Assembly (NCBI GenBank): GCA_951213105.1
Contig: OX578137.1
Span: 82,401,679 to 82,465,678, forward strand
DNA from: Amaurobius ferox
Lineage: Eukaryota > Arthropoda > Arachnida > Araneae > Amaurobiidae
DNA: 64,000 nt
Direction of reading: 5' to 3'
Positions within the stretch are counted from its first letter, which is position 1, and every line of letters begins with the position of its first letter. Under the pieces are notes generated by a model. The model worked only from the letters and a program-made list of their open reading frames with translations. It had not been told where the DNA came from and made no database searches. A program made the translations under genes and the position numbers. This document shows, piece by piece, positions 1 through 11,735 of the stretch.

Positions 1-2222
1 GTTACATGCTAATAAATATGATATAAAGTTAGGGGTAACAGATGTGGAAATACTGAAAAAGGAATATTTTATAGCCACTTTCAGCAACAAAAAATTTGAT
101 GGTTTACATTTTAACCATATACTTAAAAAGTATAATTATCTTTTACCTATGAAGAATACTAGCCTTTTTTTGACTTATCGTTACGAAAAAACGAACGGAC
201 GTAAAATTTTCAATTACAACAATCTTGCTAAAAATCTGGATAAATTTAAAGAATTGGATTGCCGATGTGGAAGTGAGCAACTCTGTAATTTGGACCATGA
301 ACATATTGTTACAGGTGACATAACACTGGCTACTCATAAGGATCTACGGGAATATTTACATTTGGGTACCAAATTTCGATCTCAAGTATTCAGTAATGTT
401 GAGCAAAAATTTACAAAAGAAATTGAAGTATTCATATACAAAATGGCCATTAAATACAGTTTACCTTTGTCCACATTCAATGAATGGAAATATCACGTAG
501 TAAACGATTTTAAAATTACATATAAACGCCAAGATTTTCGTATATCCCATTGCACATTAGACAAGCAGTTGCTAATGGAATTTCAAAATAGATTTGTTAT
601 TACGTACATGGATAAGGTTACAAATAAATATGCATTTACTTGCAAACCATATTACATAGCTCTTTTAAGAAAATGTTATGAAGATGATAATACTTACAAG
701 AAAATAACGAGTAACATTGAAGTAAATAAGAACAGAATTATAGCATTATACAAGCGCATAGGTCATGAGATTAAATTTGTTCGATTCCCTTATTTGGTAC
801 TTATACCTAAGTTACATAAACAGCCAGTGAAATTCAGACCGGTCACGGTTGGTTGTGGTTCATATTTGACTAAGGCAAATGCAATATTAGCTAATATATT
901 AATACCAGTAATGAAGAAGATAAAATCATGTGATTCTGTAATGATCAATAATGGATATGACGTAATAACACGTTTGAAACAAACTCCGGACAAGTTATAC
1001 TTTAAGAGTTTCGATTTTAAAGATTTATTCAACTGCATCCATTTAAAGGATCTTTATGATATTTTAAAGGATACATATAATAGAAATACTCAACTTTTAT
1101 CCTACGACTATGATAAGTTTAAATTTTTGATAAAATTGGTCTTGTTTGAGAACATTTTGTTCAATGGCACTGATTTCTTTAAACAAATCAAAGGAATACC
1201 TATGGGTGGTGGCTGTTCGTCGCTACTGGCGGATTTATATTTATACAGTTATGAAAACGGTACACATATTCTCAATGAGATTATGTATTTCCGTTTCGTG
1301 GATGACATCTTGATCGGCCATCTTGATAAAGATTTTCAATTTGACTTTACTTTTTACCCCTGTAACCTTGAACTTATTGAAACTGTAGAAAATAATGGTG
1401 AAGTGGTATTTTTGGATATCTCAATATATAGAAATCCTCAAGATCATCTATGTTACAGAATGTATGATAAACGTAAAAGTTTCAACTGTAATATTAATTA
1501 CATCACTCCTTGGAGTAGTAATATGAGTATTGGCGTAATGAGAAATTTGATTGTTAATCATTTTGTAAGATATGGTAAATTAAATTCTACCAATGAACAG
1601 CGAAATATATGTGAAAGACATTTGATAAAGGAAGCATTAAAGAACGGTTTTCCTATAGGCTTTCTAAAAACTTATTACTTAGCATTTTGTAAAAAACTGC
1701 GTAATGATGATGTAATTTATGCTAATTTCCAAGACTTGTTGCCAATTGACTATTTGGAATCTTTTCCTTCACTGTAACTTTGTGCTTTTAATTCTTATAT
1801 GTGTATGGACTCTGGATCCCCTTTTTCATTAGGGAAATCCTATGATTCTTATATAGTTTCTCTTTTGATTTTATGGTTTTGATATTCCCTTAGGATTCTG
1901 TTTTTCCTGTACGCACGGATTGGTGCTGCTTCGGGCGATTGGTTGTTTCTGGGAGTGTTTCCCGGGAATAAAAGCACGCTTTAACCAGGTATAGGGGTCA
2001 CAATCCCCCTAGACATTACTGATACCCCGTTTGCACTCCTTTATTTGTTTCTGTTGTTCCTTGTGGTTCATAATATTCCTTGTACATTTCCTAGATCTTT
2101 CTTTTGTAATATTTTTGAGATGAGTGTTAAGAGCTGCAAATCGCGCCTATACTCATTTCACCTTTTGTATTATACTTTGGATTGTGGTATTTTATAGGAT
2201 ATATATATATATATATATATAA
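1..2222 (+). mobile_element. Naiad-type Penelope-like retroelement, 3' part (copy 1)
   Basis: This is the 3' portion of a Penelope-like retroelement cut by the left window edge. It holds an open reverse-transcriptase frame ending at 1777, followed by about 420 bp of non-coding sequence that runs into a short (TA)n tract at about 2199-2222. The N-terminal GIY-YIG nuclease expected for Naiads would lie upstream, outside the window. Assignment rests on the reverse-transcriptase motifs and on the CxC motif before them, both shared with the second copy at 24.0-28.0 kb, where the nuclease is visible upstream. The 3' end against a microsatellite fits the reported insertion bias of N-terminal-nuclease Penelope-like elements. 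The exact 3' boundary is inferred. Confidence 0.8.
2..1777 (+). CDS. Penelope-like (Naiad) reverse transcriptase, 5'-truncated by window edge
   Basis: The frame is open from the first bases of the window to a TAA at 1775-1777, so the true start lies upstream; the GTG at 44 is not a convincing start. Numbering residues from position 44: a CxC motif (Cys73, Cys75) is followed by Cys81, His85, His87 and an HIVTGD stretch. The polymerase then shows PKLHK near 255-259, motif A SFDFKDLF with Asp324, motif B KGIPMGGGCSS near 383-393, and motif C FVDD with Asp420 and Asp421. These Asp residues form the expected metal-binding catalytic set. The protein would copy the element RNA at a nicked target. 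No frameshift or stop is visible over about 590 codons, unlike the copy at 25.5-27.5 kb, so this copy may be younger. It is clearly related to the telomerase-like Penelope polymerases, not to LTR or LINE polymerases. Confidence 0.85.
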   Translation, partial: LHANKYDIKLGVTDVEILKKEYFIATFSNKKFDGLHFNHILKKYNYLLPMKNTSLFLTYRYEKTNGRKIFNYNNLAKNLDKFKELDCRCGSEQLCNLDHEHIVTGDITLATHKDLREYLHLGTKFRSQVFSNVEQKFTKEIEVFIYKMAIKYSLPLSTFNEWKYHVVNDFKITYKRQDFRISHCTLDKQLLMEFQNRFVITYMDKVTNKYAFTCKPYYIALLRKCYEDDNTYKKITSNIEVNKNRIIALYKRIGHEIKFVRFPYLVLIPKLHKQPVKFRPVTVGCGSYLTKANAILANILIPVMKKIKSCDSVMINNGYDVITRLKQTPDKLYFKSFDFKDLFNCIHLKDLYDILKDTYNRNTQLLSYDYDKFKFLIKLVLFENILFNGTDFFKQIKGIPMGGGCSSLLADLYLYSYENGTHILNEIMYFRFVDDILIGHLDKDFQFDFTFYPCNLELIETVENNGEVVFLDISIYRNPQDHLCYRMYDKRKSFNCNINYITPWSSNMSIGVMRNLIVNHFVRYGKLNSTNEQRNICERHLIKEALKNGFPIGFLKTYYLAFCKKLRNDDVIYANFQDLLPIDYLESFPSL

Positions 2223-2349
2223 ATTATATAAATTATTATAATTGTGTACTACTATTCCCATCATATCCATACCATCATAGTGATAAGTTACCTACTATGT
2301 ATTTTTACTTTCTTTATATTCATAGTATAATGTATAAATAAAGTATTGT

Positions 2350-3175
2350 GATGAGGCCGATAATTCGAATTCGAATTTTCGACGGGAGAGCACGTTTCAA
2401 GCGTCCCTGTTCACAAATCGGACATTTTTGAGGTAATGTGTGTGTGTGTGTGTGTGTGTGCGTGTGCGTGTGTGTGCGTGTGTGTATGTGTGTGTGTATG
2501 TGTGTGTGTATGTCAGTGAGTCTGTGGAGACGATAACTCACGGGTGAATGGCCCGATTCGAACGAAATTTGGCACAAAAATTACAATCCGTGCATATTGG
2601 AAGTCTATTGTTTTAAAACACAATAGAATGTTCAGAACCCTCCAAAATTTTCGAGTAAAATTTTGAAAAAATCATCAAAAAATTAAAACCTTCAATAAGG
2701 TTACACAAATAGATATCTCTTATATAATTTTTCCTTAAAAAAACATTGACATAAATTTTACAACGCTAGCATTTATCGTTCTCGAGACATTGCACATTTT
2801 TCAATTACATTTATCAAAAAAACCCATTAATTAAAAAATAATTACTGATGAGAAACATGTTTACTTTTCATACGTAATATCTTGCAGTGAATTTGGTGAT
2901 ATTATTCTCGTGGATCTAGCTCGTTCTATGTATGAGAAAAGGTAGTTTGAGTACTTTTGTATTTGAACGCCAATAGTCATTTATCTGCTTTAAGAATAAC
3001 CTATTTATCCTTCCATCACGCTTGGCCAGATTTTGTCGACGAATTTTGTGTACTAAATGCCGACATTCAATATCTTGGAAAGAATATAAGAATCTAATAT
3101 ACGGATAACCTATATTTTACTGTAAAAATAGTAAGTAAATTCATTGCATTATATAAGAAAAGTCATATGCTTTTA
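2350..3175 (-). repeat. Dispersed non-coding repeat, family 1 (copy 1A)
   Basis: This segment matches, in reverse complement, the repeat at 57,227-58,165. Shared landmarks are the TTTTCGAC-containing end, an internal (TG)n tract, a stretch recognisable as 'TCTCGAGAAC', and the AAGGAAAGTCAT-type terminal motif near 3165. No long coding frame is present. The element is probably non-autonomous; its transposition class is unknown. The boundaries come only from where similarity fades by eye. Confidence 0.6.
2436..2514. repeat. (TG)n microsatellite with interruptions
   Basis: Alternating TG run with CG and TA interruptions. It sits inside repeat copy 1A and corresponds to the (CA)n tract inside the inverted sister copy at 57,990-58,080, so the tract appears to be part of the repeat. 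Confidence 0.85.
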
Positions 3176-3242
3176 TCATGTGTTTTTATCATTAGTCTTG
3201 GTCTATAGTTACTTATTTTTAACAGATATTTGGAAAATTTCA

Positions 3243-3370
<128 letters not shown>

Positions 3371-4700
3371 TAAAGATTACATTAACCTAGAAAAGCAATT
3401 TTATTAAAAGCAAATTGCTTTTTTGAGGACATTAAATTATCAATTTGCCACTATTAAGTTAAATACATAACAATTAACATATTATTTTTAAAGACTTTTA
3501 CTCTTCCCTCTTAAATATATTTAATATGATTAATATTCAATATATATTACTAATCCCGATCATTATAAATTTCAGACCTCTTATTATACCTTATAAAATA
3601 CTACATTGTCCAGAGCAACCTCATTAGTACGAAGCACTTAACGATGGAATGATTTTCATTAACTAAGGTAATTATTATAACTATAGTCAAATTGCATCTT
3701 TAAATTACATGTTCATAATTTCTATAATAATTTGGATTTAATACATTATCTTACAATTTATGGTTTTTGATTGAACGGGTATTTTAAATTATAACAACTT
3801 GAATCCCAGATATATCATCACAGCGATTTCGAAAAATCTTAAATATATATTAATTTGGTGATTAAAATATATTTTTGATATAAACCATTTGAGTAATTGC
3901 AGATATATTGCATTTTAGGAAATAAAAATATTTCATAATGATTTAAGCTTTCTAATATTTTGCTTTTAGAGGTATTAGATAAGTTTGTTGATAAATATTT
4001 CTTTGTCGCATAAGAAGCATTTATTATTGCAATGATATTTGTAATGGTATTTAATGTAAGTTCAGGGCATTCATGACCTTATGTCAATAATTTGTTTTTC
4101 AATATTGCAATAGTTAAGTAATAATGCAATATTTGAAGTAAAATGCTTTACTAATGTTCTTTGAAATAAATATTTTCCTATTATTTATATTCGCTCTTGT
4201 GGTGCAACAAATATAAGTCTAATTATATACGTAAGGTGTTTATAATCCACTCAGATACGCTTCCGGGACGATCCACTCCTCAAAAGGACAGACAAACCAT
4301 GAATGTTTGAAACATGAATTTAAATGGAAAATCTATCACCATGTATGGTTTATTTTTCACAAGTTTTTAATCAACAATAAAAAGTATTAAGGAATCAAAA
4401 TGGTTATTTCATTTAAATGCGTTTGTTAATATTTATTATTAATTTAAGATTTGAATAATAAATAAATGGATGTAAAAATATATCTTATAAATGAACGGTT
4501 TGATTTTTCTTTTAATAATATTATTTGCGGACTGCGTACATCACTTTCACTTATTTTGGCAAAGAGTTTTCAAGCTTATATATCGTGTTGAGCTAATAAA
4601 ATCATATATTGTGTTTAGCCAATAAATTCATTTAGCCGATTGTTGAAACAGAAAAAGAGTAGAAGATTGTTGAAGTAGAACGGGTGTATGTATCTTCTAA
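3371..4700. other. A+T-rich DNA, nothing recognised
   Basis: I see no coding frame of substance, RNA gene, terminal repeat or tandem structure here. The stretch is simple A+T-rich DNA. Confidence 0.5.
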
Positions 4701-4759
4701 TACATTTTTAGCGTTTTCATTTAGTATATACAAATGGGATCAGGATTTTTTATGCAGAT

Positions 4760-5220
4760 CTGCAAATTCAGTGTTACGAATTTGGCGAGATATCGCTAAC
4801 TTGTCAGCTTTTCTTAAACCTTACCAAATTGACGGAAATGTTGCTAATTTTTTTTAAAGACAACGTAAATCAATGAAATTAAATTTGTTTTGTTAGAAGA
4901 GAGTACTAAAATGATGTTTGTTTTTGCATTTGTCTGTCAGTTCAACCGTCCTACTTAGTAGCACATTTAGCGAATTTTTAATATGTCACCAAATTGCTAT
5001 TAATGTTTTGTAAATCCATAAAAGTATCTTGAAATTGATAAAATTGCGTTAAATAAATGAAATGAATTGTGTTTTGTTAGAGGATAGTATTGTGTGGATG
5101 TTTCGTCAATTTGTCGTCAAGTGGGTCTATCAGCTCTACAGTCCCACTTGGTGATAAATTTAGCAATTTTTTCAAATGTCGCAAAATTGACGAAAATTTC
5201 GCCAAACCCTCCATAGTGAT
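4760..5220 (+). repeat. Diverged units sharing a GGCGA/TGTCAATTTG motif with family 1
   Basis: Two diverged direct units of roughly 200 bp are visible. Each has a 'TTTGTTTTGTTAGA' stretch, a 'TTTGTC(G/T)' stretch and short phrases such as AATTTGGCGA and AAATTGACG. The same short phrases recur in family 1 at 13.4-14.0 kb, 50.5-51.0 kb and 57.3-57.5 kb. This is probably a decayed relative. Confidence 0.4.
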
Positions 5221-5399
5221 AGCATTATTCAGACGATATTTTTCGTCTTAGAAATATCTTAGCATGTCGCTTAGCAACGGATTTAAATCCAATTTAATAT
5301 GAGGCAGATGATTTTTATTAAATTTTTTCCGATTTGATTAAAGAAGATATGTATATAAAATAAATCTCATTGCCATTGCATTTTTGACTGGATAATATC

Positions 5400-5800
5400 A
5401 ATTACGGTCTTCAGGTTTAAACAGTATTATTATTGATATTTCTGGGGATTATTGATTCAGAGAGTAATGATATTTTCAAGCTATTATACCATTGTTTTAT
5501 TGAGGCAAAAATTGTTGAAACTGATATTGTACGTTGTGCGAGTAATATTCTACAAATGTACGGGTATACCTTCTAATCTATGAGAATATAAGTAGTACAG
5601 GTGTATTGGCATATATTTTGACATATATTGGCATATATTGGAATTAGGTATGGCCTTCTGGTATGAAGATTACGGGGATTATTCATATTTTCAATTTAAT
5701 GCGCCATCTGTTTTATTTTGGCAAATATTTTTGAGACTCATATTGTAATGCGTGTAATCTTCTACTAAAACTCTGACATATCTTCTAATCTAAGATTCTT
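5400..5800 (+). repeat. Two-unit diverged direct repeat (about 230 bp)
   Basis: A unit containing GGGGATTATTGATTCAG near 5449 and a later unit containing GGGGATTATTCATATTTTC near 5675 share several phrases, among them TATACC/TATC followed by TTCTAATCTA. Similarity is weak and was judged by eye. Confidence 0.35.
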
Positions 5801-6989
5801 TTAAACTTCTTTTTAGGAGCATTAAATTAATTATTTTAACAAAATATTTTGATTAAAAATGTCATTTAGTATACTATAGGAATTTGTACATGATTGTGAA
5901 TTTTAAGTTTTTTTATTATATACTCCGTACGAAGAACGGGTGTGATGCTAGTCTTAAATATCTGACGTCTATTTCGTCATCTAAAAATTACTGCTATTTT
6001 CTGTTAAAAATATCTTATTTATAAACTGTCTCTAATAATTGTAATCTTATGTAAACTCACTATATTGTATAAGCTTTGTGTGGATTGAGGCAATTCAATA
6101 TCTATGTTGTCTGTATAATGTATTTTATTAATATATACAAATGAAAATGTGTAATTAGTGTGCAATATAACGTTTTGTATATCAGCTGATATTTTATCAG
6201 CTTGGCGACGTAATTCTTTCGCCATATATGACTTTGGCGTGTTGGAATACACGGCAATAACGAGAAAAAGAAATATTTGAATATTGAGAATTAGTATATG
6301 TTAAAAATACACATTTGACGAGCTTAGGTCATCAATTATGTCACTTATCATTCTACGATCTTACTAGCTTAATTCTCGACTAATATATGCATATAAAAAT
6401 ATGATCTGTACACATACTAAAATTTCATTGATATTAATTCATTATTGTGGTATCATCATTCATTATTGCGTTATCAAAATTAATGTTCGTAGAGCCACAC
6501 AGAAATGTGATTTTCATGTTTTATGGAAATGGAGTACTTGTGTCCAACATTATAATACAAATATTGCTAAGTTAAAATACTTTCACTAAACAAATATTAG
6601 TACATTCTGAAATTTTAGTTATCGCTGATGCTGTAAGTATACGTATTAAATTTAAATTCAGGAAAGTATTTCATTTCACTTGAAGAAAATTAATCTCAGA
6701 TTTTTGAATCTGCAGCGCTTCATAGCCCAAGGATGAAAACACTCACACAGTGGTCGTAATTTAATTTTCAAATTTCTTCCGGAAATTCTCACCTCACCTA
6801 AACCATAATTCTGGTGCGTTTTCGAATATGTTTATAGCGGCAGATGGAATTAATCAGCATAATCAACCCAAGTTAGTGCAAATTCAAAGATAACATAAAA
6901 TATGTAATAGAAATAACATTATTTCGATTACGGAATAATATTAAATAAAACTATTTTAGAAATAAAATCAATTTAATAATTAGTTTTGT
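5801..6989. other. A+T-rich DNA, nothing recognised
   Basis: No credible gene or repeat structure seen. Short open frames here have no recognisable domain and A+T-rich, chance-like composition. Confidence 0.5.
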
Positions 6990-7580
6990 TCCTAAAATAT
7001 TGGATCTGTGTTTAAAATTTATAAAATTCTGAAGTGAGCATTATCTGACTTTCAGTACAGAATGCAGCGCTTTTATTTATTTCACAAAGTTATGATGATA
7101 TACAAGTTTCACAGCACAATGCTTTAATTTTTTAAAATGTAACTTATCTTGTGAATAGGGATAACAAATTCAACGAGCATGATATTAACAGGCTTGTTAC
7201 ATAATATTACACATATAAAGTGAACATATTGGTGGTACTTTCTGCTTTCCTTATTGTATGTAATTTTTTTGGAAAATGCATTTGAAAAATGTACATTTCC
7301 TTAAAAACGGTTCCTGCTAACGTTTTAAGACGGAATTCATTCGTTGTCTTGTGATAAAATACGAAGGAAATGATTTCTGTATTTATTATTATGGAAAACA
7401 TTGAGTTTTTATTAATGATTTTTTTTTAGAAATCCATTCAAAATGTAAGGTGTCTTCCACGCATTCGATTTCGTTTAAAATCAAAAGTGTTTCAAAATTC
7501 ATTTATTATAACAATCGTACGAAATTTTGTTTGAGAATCTCAATTTGTTAGCTTCAAATCAATCTCAATTTGTTAGTATT
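6990..7580 (+). repeat. Dispersed repeat family 1, decayed copy (1B)
   Basis: The segment follows the second half of the copy at 57.2-58.2 kb in the same orientation. It has a diverged terminal motif (TCTGAAGTGAGCA) near 7030. It then has the 'ATATTACACATATAAAGTGAAC' region near 7205 and the 'AAAACGGTTCCTGCTAACGTT' region near 7305, and finally an 'ATTCGATTTCGTTTAAAA' stretch near 7463. No coding capacity is seen. Confidence 0.5.
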
Positions 7581-7590
7581 TGTTGTTGTA

Positions 7591-8897
7591 TATGCTATCA
7601 AGTGACATATTACCCTTCTGCCGATAACTAAATTCTGGTTTGTGAGGGTTCTGGTTGGGGTTCTAAATTCTAGTTGGGGATCTGTGAACTCTGATGTAGA
7701 ATCTAGATAAATAGGAACACATAGAACAGCAAGATATATGTTTCAAATACAGTTTTACACGTTGCATCCGCAGTTTCACAGACGGACACACACATAGAAC
7801 ACCTTTAAAAATTTTAATACAAGCTCAGGAATGTTTGAAATGTGGTCTTCCATCGAAAACACTCGCATCAATCATGAGGTTTTTTCAAACCCTTTGAAAA
7901 GAAGAATAACCTGTTATAATTGTTATCATTTGGAACAACGATACATATATTTCAATCTTTCTCTTGTAAAATTTCCATATAAAAGCTATCTTAAAGGGAT
8001 TGTGATTTGAGAGTCTTGAGTTGAGGCATTCTTCATTAATTTTTCATACTGATTGGATTTTGAGAGCTTATACATGTAGTTTTACTACTTATCAGACGAG
8101 TTATTTTAATACAATAAAACATAAAATTTCAAAACTTTTTTAAATGTTGTTTTATATGCTATCAAGTGACATATTACCGTCTTCTGCCGATCACTAAATT
8201 ATGGTTTGTGAGGGTTCTGGTTAGGGTTCTTAATTCTAGTTGGGGATCTGTGGACTCTGATGTAGAATCTAGATAAATAGGAACACATAGAACAGCAAGA
8301 TATATGTTTAAAATACAGTTTAACACGTCGCATCCGCAGTTTCATGGACGGATACACACATAGAACACTTTTAAAAATTTTAATTCAAGCTCAGGAATGT
8401 TTGAAATGTGGTCTTCCATTGAAAACACTCACATCGATCATAAGATTTTTTCAAACCCTTTGAAAGGAAGAATAATCTGTTATAATTGTTATCATTTGGA
8501 ACAACGATACATATATTTCAATCTTTCTCTTGTAAAATTTCCATATAAAAGCTATAGTAAAGGGATTGTGATTTGAGAGTCTTGAGTTGAGGCATTCTCC
8601 ACTTAATTTTTCATACTGATTGGATTTTGAGAGCTTATACATGTAGTTTTACTACTTATCAGATGAGTTATTTTAATGCAATAAAACATAAAATTTCAAA
8701 ACTTTTTTAAATATTATTTTATATGCTATCAAGTGACATATTACCGTCTTCTGCCTATCACTAAATTCTGGTTTATGAGGGCTCTGGTTGGGGTTCTAAA
8801 TTCTAGTTGGGGATCTGTGGACTCTGATGTAGAATCTAAATAAATAGGAACACATAGAAAAGCAAGATATATGTTTAAAATACAGTTTAAAAAGTTG
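7591..8897 (+). repeat. Tandem repeat, period about 565 bp, 2.3 units
   Basis: The phrase TATGCTATCAAGTGACATAT starts at 7591 and recurs at 8155 and 8722 (spacings 564 and 567). The units stay similar throughout, sharing a GGGGATCTGTG(A/G)ACTCTGATG stretch and a CACACATAGAACAC stretch. The third unit breaks off near 8897. Parts resemble the tail of repeat family 1, so this may be an amplified family-1 end. No protein is encoded. Confidence 0.85.
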
Positions 8898-10929
8898 GAC
8901 TTACATGGAAGTGAACGCAATTAATGATAAGTGATCCCATAATTTATTTCTGCTATTCTGCTAAAGCCCTGAAGAAGTTGAAGCAGTAGTGTCTAAAAAA
9001 ATAATTAATTTGGAAAATTGATGAATACAATTTAAATTGCCGAAATTGCAGGTGAAAATTGCGGATTTATATAATAACATACGTGAATTTCACGCAATAT
9101 CTCATATCTGCTTATTTATATAATAAGCACGGTGCTTTAGCAGCAATGCAACTAATCTCTGTATATTGAAAAAAAAAAGTAGCCGCCGTTGCTGTCTGGC
9201 AAAGTTCTCGGTCCTCGAATTTCTCTGCTTCGTGTAGTAAAAATTATAGCGTACAAAAATATAACATTTGGTACACTTGTAGAAAAATCTTTGGAAAATG
9301 CGATGTCGAAATAAGCTGTTTTTCGATATATATTGCAGTTTGAGAAATATTTAATACCAAAGACAAAGCCAAAAATATTTGAGCTGCGAGTTCGCGTCCT
9401 GGATAGACTAACAATAGCAATCCACGAATTTCTGCAGGCAGGTACCAACATAGTTGAATGTTTTGTAGGACGAAGCTATATTTTTTATTTCGATGTAGTT
9501 TATGAGATTATTTTACTTTTTATGCACTTCTGAAGTGAAAAATTTTCTTTCGTATAGACACGTCCATCGATTTTCTCTGTCTCTTACCAAATAAAGTAAA
9601 GCATAGAGAAATATGAGATTTGGTACATTTATAGATATATACCAGGGAAATACAATGAAATAAACCGTTCGTCAATTGGAGCTTTAGTTTGGCTTGAAAT
9701 ATATCTGAGAGCGAATATGAGGCAAAGCTTTCCGAAGCTAGCGAAGCGAGGTAGGTTGGCGAAACGTAGCGAACAGGTGGTAGTCTATTAAATAATTACT
9801 CAAATATGGTTTAAATTTCTGGTTCATTTAATTAGAAATTATCCTTTCGATAACAATCATGTTTGACGTGTTATACAACTTTCTGTGCAGAATTTCAGAT
9901 GATGTTGATTTTTAAATTATTTTTTTCATAAAATCGCTTCCTAATAATTTGGTTGATATTTCTACAAAAATTAGTTGATAATCGAGCAATATATAATTCT
10001 GAAAAATGTAATAAATAATGATATTTATATTATTATCATTCTGTATATAATAAATATTTAATGTAATAATTAAGCATGTAATAAAGCATTTGCATACATC
10101 AAAATTAAATGTTATCCACATGAAACGACTACTATAATAACTACTCTCTAATTTACTCTCGAACGACAACGAAAGCAGCATAATGCCATAAATATGTTTA
10201 AAAAATGTTATAGACTATATACTATGTAAGGGGCTGAAACATTTTAAACCACAATATATGCAAAAATCACAGTATGTTTCAAAATAAGTTTTTAAATCAC
10301 AACTACAACAGTTTCGTGTGTATTTTTGTATCAACACCCAGTAAAATAACATAAATTTATATGCACCCGGAGAACTAACTATTGACAACGTACGTTTAGA
10401 TTTTACGACTTGAAACGTGGAGTAAAAAAACTTTTTATTGCTATTTAAGGTATGAAAGATGGCAATGATGCATTTTATACAGAGTTTCTCTAAAACTAGT
10501 AATGTTATCCAGGCCATTTGGGAGATATTTCAAATCTTATTTCGGCAATTTTGCGTCTGATTTATAATATTTATGACAGTTATTTAAAGTAAATTTTGAC
10601 ATTTTAAAATCGGAGCAGTGTTGTAAAAGATATATAGATATATTTATGAAATGAAAACTGTATGAAATATATTTTGTTTTTATTTCTTATAGTTCTTAAA
10701 TGTTGTTATATAAATTGTTTTCAAAAATAATATTTTCAAGATAAATGATGATTATATTATTCTTAACTTCTAAAGGTAATTATTTTATTATTAACTTCTA
10801 AATAAAAAACACGACATAACTGAAAAAATATAGTTTAGAATTCTGAATAGTTACAAATATTTGAAGCTGAGTGAGTAAACATTTATGAGTTCAGTGGTTT
10901 CACTTGTATTATTCTTGAACCTAAAGTTG
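8898..10929. other. A+T-rich DNA with one small G+C-rich patch, nothing recognised
   Basis: No gene recognised. A short patch at about 9726-9775 has repeated GCGAAGCGAGG/GGCGAAACG phrases, of a kind often seen at ends of arthropod repeats; I cannot classify it. Open frames of up to 100 codons near 9.15-9.5 and 10.2-10.5 kb show no recognisable domains. Confidence 0.45.
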
Positions 10930-11350
10930 AAACATCGGAAGTGTAAATCCTTTGTAAACTCACCAACCACCTCCAGATTTCGATAGTAAATCCACATCAG
11001 TTATCACCTAAGCCCCATCTATAGCCAATTCTGAGGAATAATGGTTTCAAGGATTTTTTTTTACCTAAATAAAAATCCTTAATGAATCATCTTACTTCCT
11101 ATAAATTTGATATTAAATCCATATCAGCCATCATCTAAGCTCTAATTATCTCTAATATTGGGAAATAATATATGTTTAAAAGAAAATTAAAAATTTAAAC
11201 GTGGCATGGAAAAGGAATTACAAGTGTAAATCCTTAATGATCGTCTAACTCCCGAATTTGATGCTGAATCCATATCAATCATCATCAGAGCTCTATCTAT
11301 AGCAGATCCTGAGAACAAAATGGTTTATTTCCTTTAGTAAAAACAAATCT
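10930..11350 (-). repeat. Minus-strand units of the 147-bp satellite
   Basis: Read on the minus strand, this stretch gives about three units with TTCTCAGGATCTGC, ATAGATAGAGCT and GATATGGATTCAGCATC phrases. These match units of the array at 20.6-23.3 kb. The anchor (CTGAG on the plus strand) occurs at 11,031 and 11,309, two units of about 139 bp apart. It is a small, diverged, inverted outlier of that satellite. Confidence 0.65.
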
Positions 11351-11489
11351 AAAGCAAAAAATTTGTCACCATTAAGCACAATGACTATATTGTACGTTTA
11401 CCATACAGTTCGAAACAAGGATCACCGTATAAAATAAGATACTATAAATTACTATAAATGAGGAAAATTAATTTTGATCACAATCACAT

Positions 11490-11735
11490 TTAGTTAATGA
11501 ATGTTGGTAAGCACTTTGAGTACGTTATTGAGGATTTTCCTAAATATCAACAAAGTATTGCAAAATCCAATACCAGTCTTAAGTGAAAAGACATATTTAG
11601 CAAACGCTCCAGGCAACCTTAAGTATTTCAATAAATTGCTTACATCGGAACTTTGAAAGTTCTCTCTTAGAAAGTTACTCAGTTCATTAAAGTATTTAGA
11701 TTTTCCTTTAAGATAATCTCTTCATTATATGAATG
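11490..11735 (+). repeat. Dispersed repeat, partner of 17,355-17,590
   Basis: Similarity to 17,355-17,590 in the same orientation includes CAAAGTATTG, a CTTAAGT(G/A) stretch, ACATATT(T/A)A, TTAAAGTATTTA and TTTCCTTTAAGAT, in the same order with similar spacing. It lies directly next to the 450-bp tandem block. Function unknown. Confidence 0.55.

Noticed and set aside
2118..2165. ATGA-AA pattern in the Naiad 3' region as a SECIS candidate
   Set aside because: A short stem can be drawn but the GA partner of the core and the quartet geometry are missing.
2843..2860. CTGATGAGAAAC, resembling a hammerhead ribozyme core
   Set aside because: There is no room for stem II between CTGATGA and GAAA and no matching flanking stems; chance match, and Naiads are reported to lack hammerheads.
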